From DSOI01 sp041394885 (lineage in GTDB: Bacteria > Acidobacteriota > Terriglobia > Bryobacterales > Bryobacteraceae), in NCBI GenBank assembly GCA_041394885.1, contig JAWKHI010000002.1, positions 1 through 64,000 of the forward strand: DNA of 64,000 nucleotides, given 5' to 3'. The notes under the pieces are model-generated. The model saw only the letters and a list, made by a program, of their open reading frames with translations. It searched no databases and was not told the origin of the DNA. Shown here piece by piece: positions 1-7,395 of the stretch; the stretch's first letter is position 1; each line of letters opens with the position of its first letter. A program made the translations under genes and the position numbers.

Positions 1-2
1 CG

Positions 3-539
3 GCGATCCACAACGGCTACCGGCCGGGAGCGATGCCGCCGGAATACGTGGGCGGGCTGGGGGAGGGCGGAGCGAAGGTGCTGGTGGAGTTCGTGGAAGC
101 GGGCGGGACGCTGGTGTTTCTGAACGAATCCGCTAACTATGCGAGCGGGCATCTGGGCGCGCCCGCGCCGAACGTGCTGCGGGGCGTGGCCACGCGGGAT
201 TTCTACTGTCCGGGATCTCTGTTGAACGTACGTCTCGATCCGGGGCACCGGTTGACGCGGGGCCTGCCGGTGGAAGTGGCGGTGTGGTTCGAGGATAGCC
301 CTGCGTGGAAGGTGGGGGTGAACGAGTCCGTGACGGCGGTAGCGACGTATCCGGAAAGCGGCGTGCTGGCGTCGGGGTGGCTGCTCGGGGAGCGCTATCT
401 GGCTGGCAGGGCTGCGCTGGTCGAGGCGCGGGTGGGGAAGGGAAGCATGATCCTGTTCGGGATGCGGCCGCAGTACCGGGCGCAGAGTTACCTGACGCTG
501 AAATTACTGTTCAACGCCCTGGTGACGGAGCAGCCGTGA
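3..539 (+). CDS. C-terminal part of a putative M14-family zinc carboxypeptidase (5' truncated)
   Basis: The reading frame is open from the left window edge, so only the last 178 residues are seen. The segment reads like the non-catalytic C-terminal domain found on long secreted M14 carboxypeptidase-like proteins: a Gly-rich strand-helix start, a KVLVEFVEAGGTLVFLNES stretch resembling a GATase-like fold, and a final KGSMILFGMRPQYRAQ strand. No zinc ligands of the peptidase domain are in view, so the family name is from overall resemblance only. The stop codon overlaps the GTG start of the next gene (GTGA), suggesting translational coupling. Confidence 0.5.
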   Translation, partial: AIHNGYRPGAMPPEYVGGLGEGGAKVLVEFVEAGGTLVFLNESANYASGHLGAPAPNVLRGVATRDFYCPGSLLNVRLDPGHRLTRGLPVEVAVWFEDSPAWKVGVNESVTAVATYPESGVLASGWLLGERYLAGRAALVEARVGKGSMILFGMRPQYRAQSYLTLKLLFNALVTEQP

Positions 540-2215
540 TTCGTTTTCAACACCTGCATACCCACTTCCTGCTGCCGTTCTCGATCGACAAGGAAGCGGT
601 GTGCGAGGACCACATGGGGATCTGGGCGCGCCATCCGCACTGGATCACGGGAGTGACGGAATGGTTGAACCTTCCGGCGGAGGGAGTGGGCGCGAAGCTG
701 GTGGAGAGGCTGGGGAAATGGAAGCGTACACCGTACACGCGCTACGACATCGACAGCCCGGCGTATCAGGACATGGTCTTTTTCCATTCCTATGTCCGGC
801 GGGTGTTCTTCGACACCACCGAGCCGCCTGAGGAAGGGCAGGGTCCGGAATCACTGCTGCAGTTTTATCAGATACCGCTCGAGGAACAGAATCTGTGGTT
901 CGTGGCCGAAGATGCGAAGGGGCGATCAGCGAGTGTGCGGGTGACGGATCTGCGGCTGCACCTGTACGCCAACACGATCGGGGTCCTGTCGATCGGGGTG
1001 GAAGCGTTCAACATCAGCGCGAGCGAGGGGCTGTGGATCAACGAGATGATGCGGAAGGTGTATCCATCGAGCCGGCGCCAGCTGCGGGAAGGACGGATGC
1101 CGGTGCGGTTGGCGTTCGTGCTGGAGGATGGGCAGGGACAACAGGACGTGCTGGTGGAGGAGCGGTTCGAGCGAGCCGAGATGGTGAGTTTCCATCCGCC
1201 GTTGGCGGCGACGATCCGGGCGCTGCTGTACTTTGCCGACTACGAACAGCAGGAATACGAACCGGTGCTGGACGAGCGGATGGTGGTGTACACGTATGTG
1301 GCGGTGGATCCGGCGACAATCCCGGAAGGATTCGTGGATTCCCGAGAGTACGAAGTGCTGCGGAGCCGCATTCTGTACGTGGACCGATGGGGAGAGGATT
1401 TCCGCTACGATACGGCGTTCACCAAGAAGTTGATGCTGCGGCAGCAGTACCGGCGCTGGGCGCATCAGGGGACGTGGTACGGATCGACGACGTACTCGAA
1501 CGTCACCTGTTGCATCGGGCAGTTCGATTGCGACGAGCATGAGCTGGCCGAGGGGTTTCTGATTCACCGGATGTACCGGAGCCGTTACCTGGCGATCGCG
1601 CTGATCACGTTGTTCTACCGGGTGACGCTGCTCGATTTCGCGGAGCGGACGGCGCTGGTGTCGCGGCAGTTGTATCGAGACGCGGAGGGGGCGCGCATTT
1701 CCAGCGAGAACATCCGGCTGGCGAGCGAGCTACGGAGCGACTTTCTGCACTTCTCCAACTACTGGTATTTCGATGAACTGGCGAACAAGGATGAGGAGAG
1801 CGAGCATTTTCGCAAGCAGGTGCACGAGTACCGGATCGATGTGATGAAGAACGAGATCGAAGTGGAGATCGACAAGCTGAACGAATCGCTGCACAACTAC
1901 TACCAGTTCCGGAACACGGAAGCGGTGAACCGTTTGGCGATGCTGAGTTTGATTTTGGGCGCGGGGGCGGTGGTGACGGGATTTTTCGGGATGAATTTTT
2001 CGGGAGCGTTCGGGCAGTGGGTATTCCAACCCTCGCGGACGGCGATTTCCCTACACTGGGTTTCGTTGAGTTTCGTGATCCTGTTCGCGACGGCGACGTT
2101 GTTGTTCGGGGCGTATGTGGTGGCGTCGAACTGGCGGGATTACCGGGAGAGCCTGCTGCCACGGTGGTGGCTGGCAAGGACCGAGCGGGGGGCTCGATCC
2201 TTGAAGCGAAGCTAG
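536..2215 (+). CDS. CorA-like divalent metal ion transporter
   Basis: 559 aa starting at GTG 536, which overlaps the preceding stop and has a GGAG at 527-530. An open frame exists further upstream, but it only overlaps the previous gene in another frame. The C-terminus carries two transmembrane helices (about residues 466-487 and 505-528). The first ends in Gly-Met-Asn (485-487), the CorA/MRS2 signature that forms the selectivity filter. A charged, helical segment rich in Glu and Asp precedes TM1, as in the CorA funnel stalk. The cytoplasmic part is much longer than in classical CorA (about 316 aa in E. coli), and its first about 300 residues are not recognised. Likely role: Mg2+/Co2+-type influx in the inner membrane; the substrate is inferred from family only. 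Confidence 0.8.
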   Translation: MIRFQHLHTHFLLPFSIDKEAVCEDHMGIWARHPHWITGVTEWLNLPAEGVGAKLVERLGKWKRTPYTRYDIDSPAYQDMVFFHSYVRRVFFDTTEPPEEGQGPESLLQFYQIPLEEQNLWFVAEDAKGRSASVRVTDLRLHLYANTIGVLSIGVEAFNISASEGLWINEMMRKVYPSSRRQLREGRMPVRLAFVLEDGQGQQDVLVEERFERAEMVSFHPPLAATIRALLYFADYEQQEYEPVLDERMVVYTYVAVDPATIPEGFVDSREYEVLRSRILYVDRWGEDFRYDTAFTKKLMLRQQYRRWAHQGTWYGSTTYSNVTCCIGQFDCDEHELAEGFLIHRMYRSRYLAIALITLFYRVTLLDFAERTALVSRQLYRDAEGARISSENIRLASELRSDFLHFSNYWYFDELANKDEESEHFRKQVHEYRIDVMKNEIEVEIDKLNESLHNYYQFRNTEAVNRLAMLSLILGAGAVVTGFFGMNFSGAFGQWVFQPSRTAISLHWVSLSFVILFATATLLFGAYVVASNWRDYRESLLPRWWLARTERGARSLKRS

Positions 2216-2269
2216 AGTAAGCGCGCGAGCCGTGTTGTGGTAGACTCACCATCTGCGAAGGGTTGATCG

Positions 2270-2812
2270 ATGCCGGATATCTTTGGGCAGACATCATCAT
2301 TAACGGTATTTCTCGGGATCGCTGGGGTGGGATTTCTGTTTTTGGTCTTGACGCTGGTGTTCGGCGAGATTTTCGAGCACTTCGACGGTCATGACGGGGA
2401 TACCGACGGTGGCGACGGACCTTCGTTTTTCAGTCCGCGAGTGCTGGCTGTGTTCACGACGGCATTCGGCGCCACCGGAGCGATCTGTATCCAGTATGGA
2501 TTCGGGACGGCGGCATCGAGCGTCGCGGGGTTCCTGAGCGGCGGATTCTTCGGCACGCTCATTTACTGGTTTGCGAAGTTCCTTTTCGGCCAGCAGGCGA
2601 CGACGTCGGTGGGCAACCAGGATATGGTGGGGCGGACGGGCCGCGTGGTGGTGGCCATTCCGGCCGGCGGCGTCGGGCAGGTGCGTCTGCAGTTGGGTGA
2701 GGAAATCGTCGATAAAATAGCCAAGGCAAATTCCGGCGAAGGCATCGCCTCCAATACCCCGGTGACGGTGGAATCGGTTCTGGGGGAAGTGGTTGTCGTG
2801 CGGCCGGCGTAG
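2270..2812 (+). CDS. NfeD-like / YuaF-type membrane protein, partner of flotillin
   Basis: 180 aa. The first transmembrane helix (about residues 10-32) is followed by a short acidic loop rich in Asp and Gly (about 37-50). Two more hydrophobic segments lie at about 55-75 and 80-105. The C-terminal about 65 residues form a soluble beta-rich domain containing a GRTGRVVVAIPAGGVGQVRL strand pattern typical of the NfeD OB fold. The gene sits 21 bases upstream of the flotillin gene, the arrangement seen for yuaF-yuaG (floT) in Bacillus and for many NfeD-SPFH pairs. The likely role is a membrane partner of the flotillin scaffold. There is no serine-protease domain, so this is the short NfeD1b-like class. 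Confidence 0.8.
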   Translation: MPDIFGQTSSLTVFLGIAGVGFLFLVLTLVFGEIFEHFDGHDGDTDGGDGPSFFSPRVLAVFTTAFGATGAICIQYGFGTAASSVAGFLSGGFFGTLIYWFAKFLFGQQATTSVGNQDMVGRTGRVVVAIPAGGVGQVRLQLGEEIVDKIAKANSGEGIASNTPVTVESVLGEVVVVRPA

Positions 2813-2833
2813 CGCGGGCAAGGAGGCCTCTCG

Positions 2834-4387
2834 ATGGATTCGGCACAATCGCTGTTCGTTCCCGTTCTCCTGTTGGCAATCGTGGTGGCATTCCTGGTTG
2901 CCATGGCGTTGTTCAGCAGGAACTATCTGAAGGTGTCGCCGAACATGGTGGCGGTGCTGAGCGGCCGCAAGCGGAAACTGGCCGACGGGCGCATGGTGGG
3001 CTATCGGATGGTGCGGGGCGGCGCGGCGCTGAAGATCCCGCTGCTCGAGAAAGTCGATTATCTGTCGCTGAACGTATTCACGATACCGCTCGAGATCAAG
3101 CGAGCCTACACGGTGCAGGGTGTGCCGGTGTCGGTGAAGGCAGTGGCGAACGTGAAGATCCGGGGCGATGAGGCGTCGCTGCATGCGGCGGCCGAACGGT
3201 TCCTGGGGATGCGGGGCGAGGAGATCCAGCGGGTGATTTTTCAGACGCTGGAGGGGCATCTGCGGTCGATTTTGGGAACGCTGACGGTAGAGGAAGTGAA
3301 TGGAGACCGGCAGAGCTTCGCGCAAAAGTTGACCTCGGAGGCGGCGCTGGATCTGGAGAAGATGGGTATCGGGGTGGACGTGCTGACGATCCAGGAGATC
3401 TCCGATGACGAGGACTACCTGAACGCGCTGGGCCGGAGGCGCACGGCGGAAGTGAAGCGCGACGCGATTGTGGGCGAAGCGGAGGCGCAGCGGGATTCGA
3501 AGACGAAGTCCGCGGATGCGCTGCAGATGGGCGAGCGGGCCAAGTACACGGCGGAGGCATCGATCGCGGAATCGCAGCGGGATTTCCAGATCAAGCAGGC
3601 GCAGTATCAGGCCGAGGTGGAGATCCAGAAGGCGAAAGCGGCGCAGGCGGGTCCGCTGGCGAATGCGCAGGCGCGGCAGGCGGTGGTGGCGGAGGAAGTG
3701 AAAGTAGAGCGCATCAAGACGAGCGAAATGATTTCGCTGCAGGAACAGGAAGTGATGCGTAGGCAGAAAGAGCTGGAGGCGACGGTGATCAAGCCCGCCG
3801 ATGCCGAGCGGCAGGCGGCGGTGGTGCGGGCGGAAGCGGCGAAGATGTCGGCGATTCTGCAGGCAGAGGGGCAGCGATCGGCATTGATCGCGATGGCGGA
3901 AGCCGAGCAGGAAAAGCTGCGGAAAGAGGGCGTGGGGCGGGCGTCGGCGATCGAAGCGGAGGGAAGGGCGGAGGCGGCGAAGATCGAGGCAATCGGGCTG
4001 GCGCAAGCCAAGGCGATCGAGGCACAGGGCGTGGCCGAGGCGACGGCGATTTTGAAGAAGGCCGAGGCGTGGAAGGAGTTCAACGAAGCGGCGCGTCTGC
4101 AGACGGTGCTCGAGAAACTGCCGGCGATCATCGAGGCTTCCACGGGCGTCTTCGGCGCGGTGGCGGCGCCGATGGGCAACATCGACAAGGTGGTTGTGAT
4201 CGATCAGGGAAACGGGACGGGGGGCAATGGGGGCGGGATTTCGCGGCTGGCGAGCGTGGGGCCGACGGTCGCGTTCGGGTTGCTGCAGCAACTGGAGGCG
4301 CTGGGTTTGAACATACCGTCGCTGATGGAGCAGTTGGGCGGGAAGGCGAAGGAGAAGGCGGACGGGGAGGAAAAAGGGGAGGCGTAG
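2834..4387 (+). CDS. Flotillin (SPFH / Band 7 domain protein)
   Basis: 517 aa, with an almost ideal Shine-Dalgarno AAGGAGGCC at 2820-2828 before the ATG. It has an N-terminal membrane-inserted segment (about residues 8-28), then an SPFH domain (about 30-210). A long Ala/Glu/Lys-rich coiled coil (about 200-430) carries repeated EA/AE dipeptides (AEAQR, AEASIAE, AEAAKIEA), the hallmark of flotillins. The Gly-rich tail is GNGTGGNGGG. Flotillins scaffold ordered membrane microdomains and assist membrane-protein complex assembly. The gene directly follows the NfeD-like gene and is probably co-transcribed with it. It is convergent with the gene ending at 4407, with only about 20 bases between, so there is little room for a terminator. 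Confidence 0.92.
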   Translation: MDSAQSLFVPVLLLAIVVAFLVAMALFSRNYLKVSPNMVAVLSGRKRKLADGRMVGYRMVRGGAALKIPLLEKVDYLSLNVFTIPLEIKRAYTVQGVPVSVKAVANVKIRGDEASLHAAAERFLGMRGEEIQRVIFQTLEGHLRSILGTLTVEEVNGDRQSFAQKLTSEAALDLEKMGIGVDVLTIQEISDDEDYLNALGRRRTAEVKRDAIVGEAEAQRDSKTKSADALQMGERAKYTAEASIAESQRDFQIKQAQYQAEVEIQKAKAAQAGPLANAQARQAVVAEEVKVERIKTSEMISLQEQEVMRRQKELEATVIKPADAERQAAVVRAEAAKMSAILQAEGQRSALIAMAEAEQEKLRKEGVGRASAIEAEGRAEAAKIEAIGLAQAKAIEAQGVAEATAILKKAEAWKEFNEAARLQTVLEKLPAIIEASTGVFGAVAAPMGNIDKVVVIDQGNGTGGNGGGISRLASVGPTVAFGLLQQLEALGLNIPSLMEQLGGKAKEKADGEEKGEA

Positions 4388-4406
4388 CGATCGACAGGCA
4401 GCCGGG

Positions 4407-4736
4407 CTAGCGGTCCTTGAGAGCTGCCTTTCGCATCTGGAGACCGTGCATGAGCGTGGTGGCGCTGCGGAGAGCGGCGGCGAGGTGGACGGCTTCGGTC
4501 ATCTCGGTCATGGTGGCGCCGTTTTCGACGCATTCTTCGGTGTAGGCGTCGATGAGGTAGGGGCTTTCGAGGGCGTGGGCGACCGAGAGGGCGATGAGGC
4601 TCTTCTCGCGGACGGTGAGGGCTCCTTCGGCGAAGGTTGCTGAATACCAGGACTGGAAGCGCCGCCAGAGCTCGGGAGCGTTCTGGCCCAGTTCGTTCAG
4701 GCGGCCAAGGTCATCCTCGTGATAGTAATCAGTCAT
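4407..4736 (-). CDS. AhpD/carboxymuconolactone-decarboxylase-like protein lacking the CxxC motif
   Basis: 109 aa from ATG 4736, only 2 bases after the stop of the aldolase gene. The sequence follows the arsenosugar-associated peroxidase-like branch of the CMD/AhpD family: an N-terminal MTDYYHEDDLGRL, a central EGALTVREKSLIALSVAHA helix, and a TEAVHLAAALRS helix. In that family the next segment normally reads CPYCIDAYT, with the redox-active cysteine pair. Here it is SPYLIDAYT, so both cysteines are gone (Ser58, Leu61). The remaining Cys69 does not replace them. Thiol peroxidase activity is therefore doubtful; the protein may have another role or may assist the adjacent aldolase. The family call is good, the function unknown. 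Confidence 0.75.
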   Translation of the reverse strand: MTDYYHEDDLGRLNELGQNAPELWRRFQSWYSATFAEGALTVREKSLIALSVAHALESPYLIDAYTEECVENGATMTEMTEAVHLAAALRSATTLMHGLQMRKAALKDR

Positions 4737-4738
4737 GT

Positions 4739-5626
4739 TCAACCTCGTAGATCTGCGAAGGCCGATTCGATTTCGTACTTCGCGTCCGGGGTCAGTGGCC
4801 GGAGGGGCAGCCGGCACGGGCCGCCGTAGTAACCGTTCAGATCCATAGCATACTTCAAGCCGGGGATCCCATAGCGCGTGGTGACGAGTTGGGCAGGTCC
4901 GGCGATTCTGGTTTGCCAATCGAGTCCGGCTTCCTGCTCGCGGGTGCGGTGCGCCTCCCAGATCGTGATACAGGCATAGGGGGCGGCATTGGCGAAGGCA
5001 AGGACGGCGGCGGGGGAGCCGAGCTGGAACGAGGGCCAAAGGGTGGGGGCGGATCCGGTGAGGACCTGGAAGCCGGGGTTGACTTCGCGGATCATCTGCT
5101 GGACCTTGTCGAGATTTCCGGAGCTTTCCTTGATGGCAATCACGTTGGGATGGTGGGAAAGGCGGACGACGGCGTCGATGGAGATGTCGAGCCCGGTGGC
5201 CTGGGGCCAATTGTAGATCATGACGGGGATGCGCACCTGATCGGCTACGGCGGAGAAGAACAGCACCTGGGCTTCGGTGTTGTCGAGGAGGTTCTTGTAG
5301 TAGTGCGGAGTACGGACCATCGCGGCGCGATAACCCATCGCGGCGGCGCGATTGGTGAGGGCGACGGTTTCGCGAACGCTTTCCATGCCGGTGCCGGCGA
5401 CGAGGAGGCGGTCCGGAGCCGCGAATTCGGCGACCATGGCCCAGAGGGTGGTCTTCTCTTCGGTTGTCAGGTAGACGCTTTCGCCTGTGGATCCGCAGAC
5501 GACGTAGCCGGCGAGTTTGACCTGATTCCACTTTTCGACGTTATGGCGGACCTTTGCTCTGTAGATCTCGCCGGAATAGTCAAACGGCGTGGCTATGGGT
5601 GGGAGGATGCCCTGGAACTTCAGCAT
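4739..5626 (-). CDS. Dihydrodipicolinate synthase / N-acetylneuraminate lyase family aldolase
   Basis: About 295 aa from ATG 5626 (a TTG 15 bases upstream is also possible). This is a TIM-barrel class I aldolase with the family signatures in order: GSTGE (45-49), which binds the keto-acid carboxylate; Tyr138 in the MIYNWP segment, the catalytic proton-relay tyrosine; and Lys166 in AIKESSG, the Schiff-base lysine. The region 88-111 (VALTNRAAAMGYRAAMVRTP) resembles 4-hydroxy-2-oxoglutarate aldolase-like members more than DapA, so lysine biosynthesis is not assumed. The next gene starts 2 bases after its stop, indicating an operon. The real substrate cannot be told from sequence. Confidence 0.85.
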   Translation of the reverse strand: MLKFQGILPPIATPFDYSGEIYRAKVRHNVEKWNQVKLAGYVVCGSTGESVYLTTEEKTTLWAMVAEFAAPDRLLVAGTGMESVRETVALTNRAAAMGYRAAMVRTPHYYKNLLDNTEAQVLFFSAVADQVRIPVMIYNWPQATGLDISIDAVVRLSHHPNVIAIKESSGNLDKVQQMIREVNPGFQVLTGSAPTLWPSFQLGSPAAVLAFANAAPYACITIWEAHRTREQEAGLDWQTRIAGPAQLVTTRYGIPGLKYAMDLNGYYGGPCRLPLRPLTPDAKYEIESAFADLRG

Positions 5627-5631
5627 GGAGT

Positions 5632-5666
5632 GAGAAAGCAAACGGGGCAGGTGGATGCCTGCCCCG
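5632..5666 (-). terminator. Intrinsic terminator downstream of atpE
   Basis: A perfect 9-bp stem CGGGGCAGG (5643-5651) / CCTGCCCCG (5658-5666) with a 6-base loop. On the minus strand it is followed by a T-rich run (TTTGCTTTCTC). It lies 20 bases after the atpE stop and just before the aldolase start, so it would end the atp transcript or attenuate read-through into the aldolase gene. Confidence 0.7.
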
Positions 5667-5685
5667 CCGGATGAAAGACTTGTTG

Positions 5686-5973
5686 TTAGCGCGAAACCAC
5701 CACGAAGGTGAACAGCGCCAGGGACTCGATGAAGGCGAGGCCGAGCAGGAGGAGGGTGCGGATGGCGCCGCCGGCGCCGGGATTGCGCGCGATTCCTTCG
5801 GCGGCCGAAGCGATGGCTTTGCCCTGGCCGAGACCGCAGAGGCCGGAGGCAATGGCCATGGCGAAGGCGACCGGAAGCATGCCGCCGGAGGTGTGGCCGG
5901 CATCGCTCTGGGCGTAGACGGGCGCGGCCGCCAACATCAGTGCCGCGAGCGTGAAGAGATTTTTGATTCTCAT
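5686..5973 (-). CDS. atpE: ATP synthase F0 subunit c
   Basis: 95 aa. There is an N-terminal signal-like hydrophobic segment ending near VYAQ (residue 21), unusual among c-subunits and suggesting cleavage before ring assembly. Two membrane hairpin helices follow (about 32-56 and 72-94), joined by the polar loop ARNP (62-65). The ion-carrying carboxylate is Glu83 in helix 2. Gln50 in helix 1 and Ser84 after the Glu match two positions of the Na+-binding set known from Ilyobacter, but the Thr and Tyr positions are Leu and Phe. It is the last gene of the minus-strand F0 group after atpB and is followed by a terminator. F1 genes and atpF are not in the window. Confidence 0.93.
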   Translation of the reverse strand: MRIKNLFTLAALMLAAAPVYAQSDAGHTSGGMLPVAFAMAIASGLCGLGQGKAIASAAEGIARNPGAGGAIRTLLLLGLAFIESLALFTFVVVSR

Positions 5974-6082
5974 GTGAATAGAAGACTCCTATCGATTCGA
6001 ACTAAGTTTGCCTCCAGGAGGTGGTTCCGCATCTGCCGTTGGGACGGAGAGGGCTCACGCTGAAAGCGCCAAAAAGCCGTTA

Positions 6083-6814
6083 TCAATGTTCGTGCTCGAC
6101 CGCGCCGGCGACATAGACAATCGCGAGGACGGTAAAGATGAAAGCCTGGACGAAGGAAACGAAAACGTGCAGTCCCATGAATGCGACAGGAACCGCGAGC
6201 GGGACGAGCGAAAGAAAGCCGATGGTCACCTGTTCTCCGGCCAGCATGTTGGCGAAGAGACGAATGGTGAGCGAGACGGGCCGGACGAGGTGGCTGATGA
6301 TTTCGAGAGGAAACATGAACCAGGCGAGCCACCAGATGGGTCCGGCGAAATGCTTGAGGTACCCAATGAGGCCCTGTTCGGCGAAACCGTAAAGGTTGTA
6401 ATAGAGGAAAGTGAAGACGGCGATGCCGAGAGGAACTGGAGCGAACATCGTGGGGGACTCGAGCGAGGGGATGATGCCGACGAGGTTGCAGACCAGGACG
6501 AACAGGAAGAGGGTGACGAAAAAGGCGACATGCTTCTGGCTGCCGTGTCCGATGATTTCGTGGGCAAGGTCCGCCAGGAACTGGTAGATGACCTCAAAGA
6601 TCTGCTGTAGCTTTCCGGGCCTGTCCATGGAAAGACCGGTGCGGACCAGAACGGGCAGAAGAAGAAAGATGACGACCACGAGCATGAGCATGGCCATGTA
6701 GTTGGACCAGGGCTTGGAGGCGTCTTCGGCGTGGATGCCGGCCAGTTGGAGCACAGCGTTGGCGGGCCCGGCCAAAAGCTGGTTGCACAGCTTAGTTATC
6801 CAGAGTTCGTGCAT
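6083..6814 (-). CDS. atpB: ATP synthase F0 subunit a
   Basis: 243 aa with at least five hydrophobic helices. The conserved stator arginine lies in RPVSLTIRLFANM (about residues 180-192), which faces the c-ring carboxylate during ion translocation. The N-terminus (MHELWITKLCNQ) and the C-terminal VQAFIFTVLAIVYV helix are typical. The start overlaps the end of the AtpI-like gene (6792-6814), so the genes are coupled. About 110 bases separate it from atpE. The product is an inner-membrane half-channel for H+ or Na+ entry to the rotor. Confidence 0.95.
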   Translation of the reverse strand: MHELWITKLCNQLLAGPANAVLQLAGIHAEDASKPWSNYMAMLMLVVVIFLLLPVLVRTGLSMDRPGKLQQIFEVIYQFLADLAHEIIGHGSQKHVAFFVTLFLFVLVCNLVGIIPSLESPTMFAPVPLGIAVFTFLYYNLYGFAEQGLIGYLKHFAGPIWWLAWFMFPLEIISHLVRPVSLTIRLFANMLAGEQVTIGFLSLVPLAVPVAFMGLHVFVSFVQAFIFTVLAIVYVAGAVEHEH

Positions 6815-7199
6815 AAAGGAGTTCGCGAATTCCCTCGATTGTGATGGCGACGACGGTCAGGAGCACACCGGTAGCGAGCGGGACCGTCAGAAGCTTGTAA
6901 TTCTGAATTATAACAAAGAGCGCGCCTCCGATTAACACCAGGCGCAGGGCGGAGACGATGAGGGAGCCCCCTGAAGTGGGGCTGCCGCCGAGGGCGGCGG
7001 TGAAGCGTTCGAGCAGCCAGAAGCTGCCGATGGCGGCGAGGGCCCCGGCGGCGAAACTGATGGCATGGAGGCGATCCCGCCAGAACCACCAGGCGGGAAT
7101 TCCCGCGAGGGCCATGGCGATCTGCCAGAGCAGGACGCGCCGGATGATGCGGAGGCTGGCGAGATCACTGGCCGGGTTTGTTTGTTCGTCGAGGTCCAT
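6792..7199 (-). CDS. AtpI-like membrane protein of the F0 operon
   Basis: 135 aa from ATG 7199. An upstream in-frame extension of 19 residues exists but would lie further inside the preceding gene. Four predicted transmembrane helices: about residues 20-37, 45-63, 82-98 and 105-125. The pattern (short N-terminal polar stretch, then two close hairpins) and the place directly before atpB fit the ATP synthase I family, which helps c-ring assembly in other bacteria. It overlaps the previous gene by 35 bases and atpB by 23 bases, so it belongs to a tightly coupled operon. Confidence 0.75.
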   Translation of the reverse strand: MDLDEQTNPASDLASLRIIRRVLLWQIAMALAGIPAWWFWRDRLHAISFAAGALAAIGSFWLLERFTAALGGSPTSGGSLIVSALRLVLIGGALFVIIQNYKLLTVPLATGVLLTVVAITIEGIRELLYARTLDN

Positions 7200-7395
7200 T
7201 TTCGATCCGATCCACTTGACGCATGGTTTCCCAAAGGCCGGCGGCGAAGCCGGCAACGATACCGATGAGGTAAAAGATTTTCGTCCCGAGACGGTGGTCG
7301 AGATAATCGCCGCCCAGGTAGGCGATATACATGGCGGTTGGCAGAACGAAAGCCAAGCCGGCGTAGGCGCCGCCCTTGGCCCAGGGATTCTTCAT
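7165..7395 (-). CDS. AtpZ-like small F0 operon membrane protein
   Basis: 76 aa from ATG 7395. Two transmembrane helices (about 9-27 and 38-57) are separated by GGDYLDHRLGT, which matches the Gly-x2-Leu-Asp pattern of AtpZ/AtpI-type proteins (putative F0F1 Mg2+/assembly subunit). A charged C-terminal tail follows WETMRQVDR. The ATG overlaps the stop of the SecA-like gene (ATGA, 7392-7395). It is the first clear ATP synthase gene of the operon. Confidence 0.75.
   Translation of the reverse strand: MKNPWAKGGAYAGLAFVLPTAMYIAYLGGDYLDHRLGTKIFYLIGIVAGFAAGLWETMRQVDRIENGPRRTNKPGQ

Noticed and set aside
2300..4291. Long minus-strand open frame (663 codons) opposite the NfeD-like and flotillin genes
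   Set aside because: Arg/His/Leu-rich translation without any domain; mirror frame of strongly supported genes in high-GC DNA.
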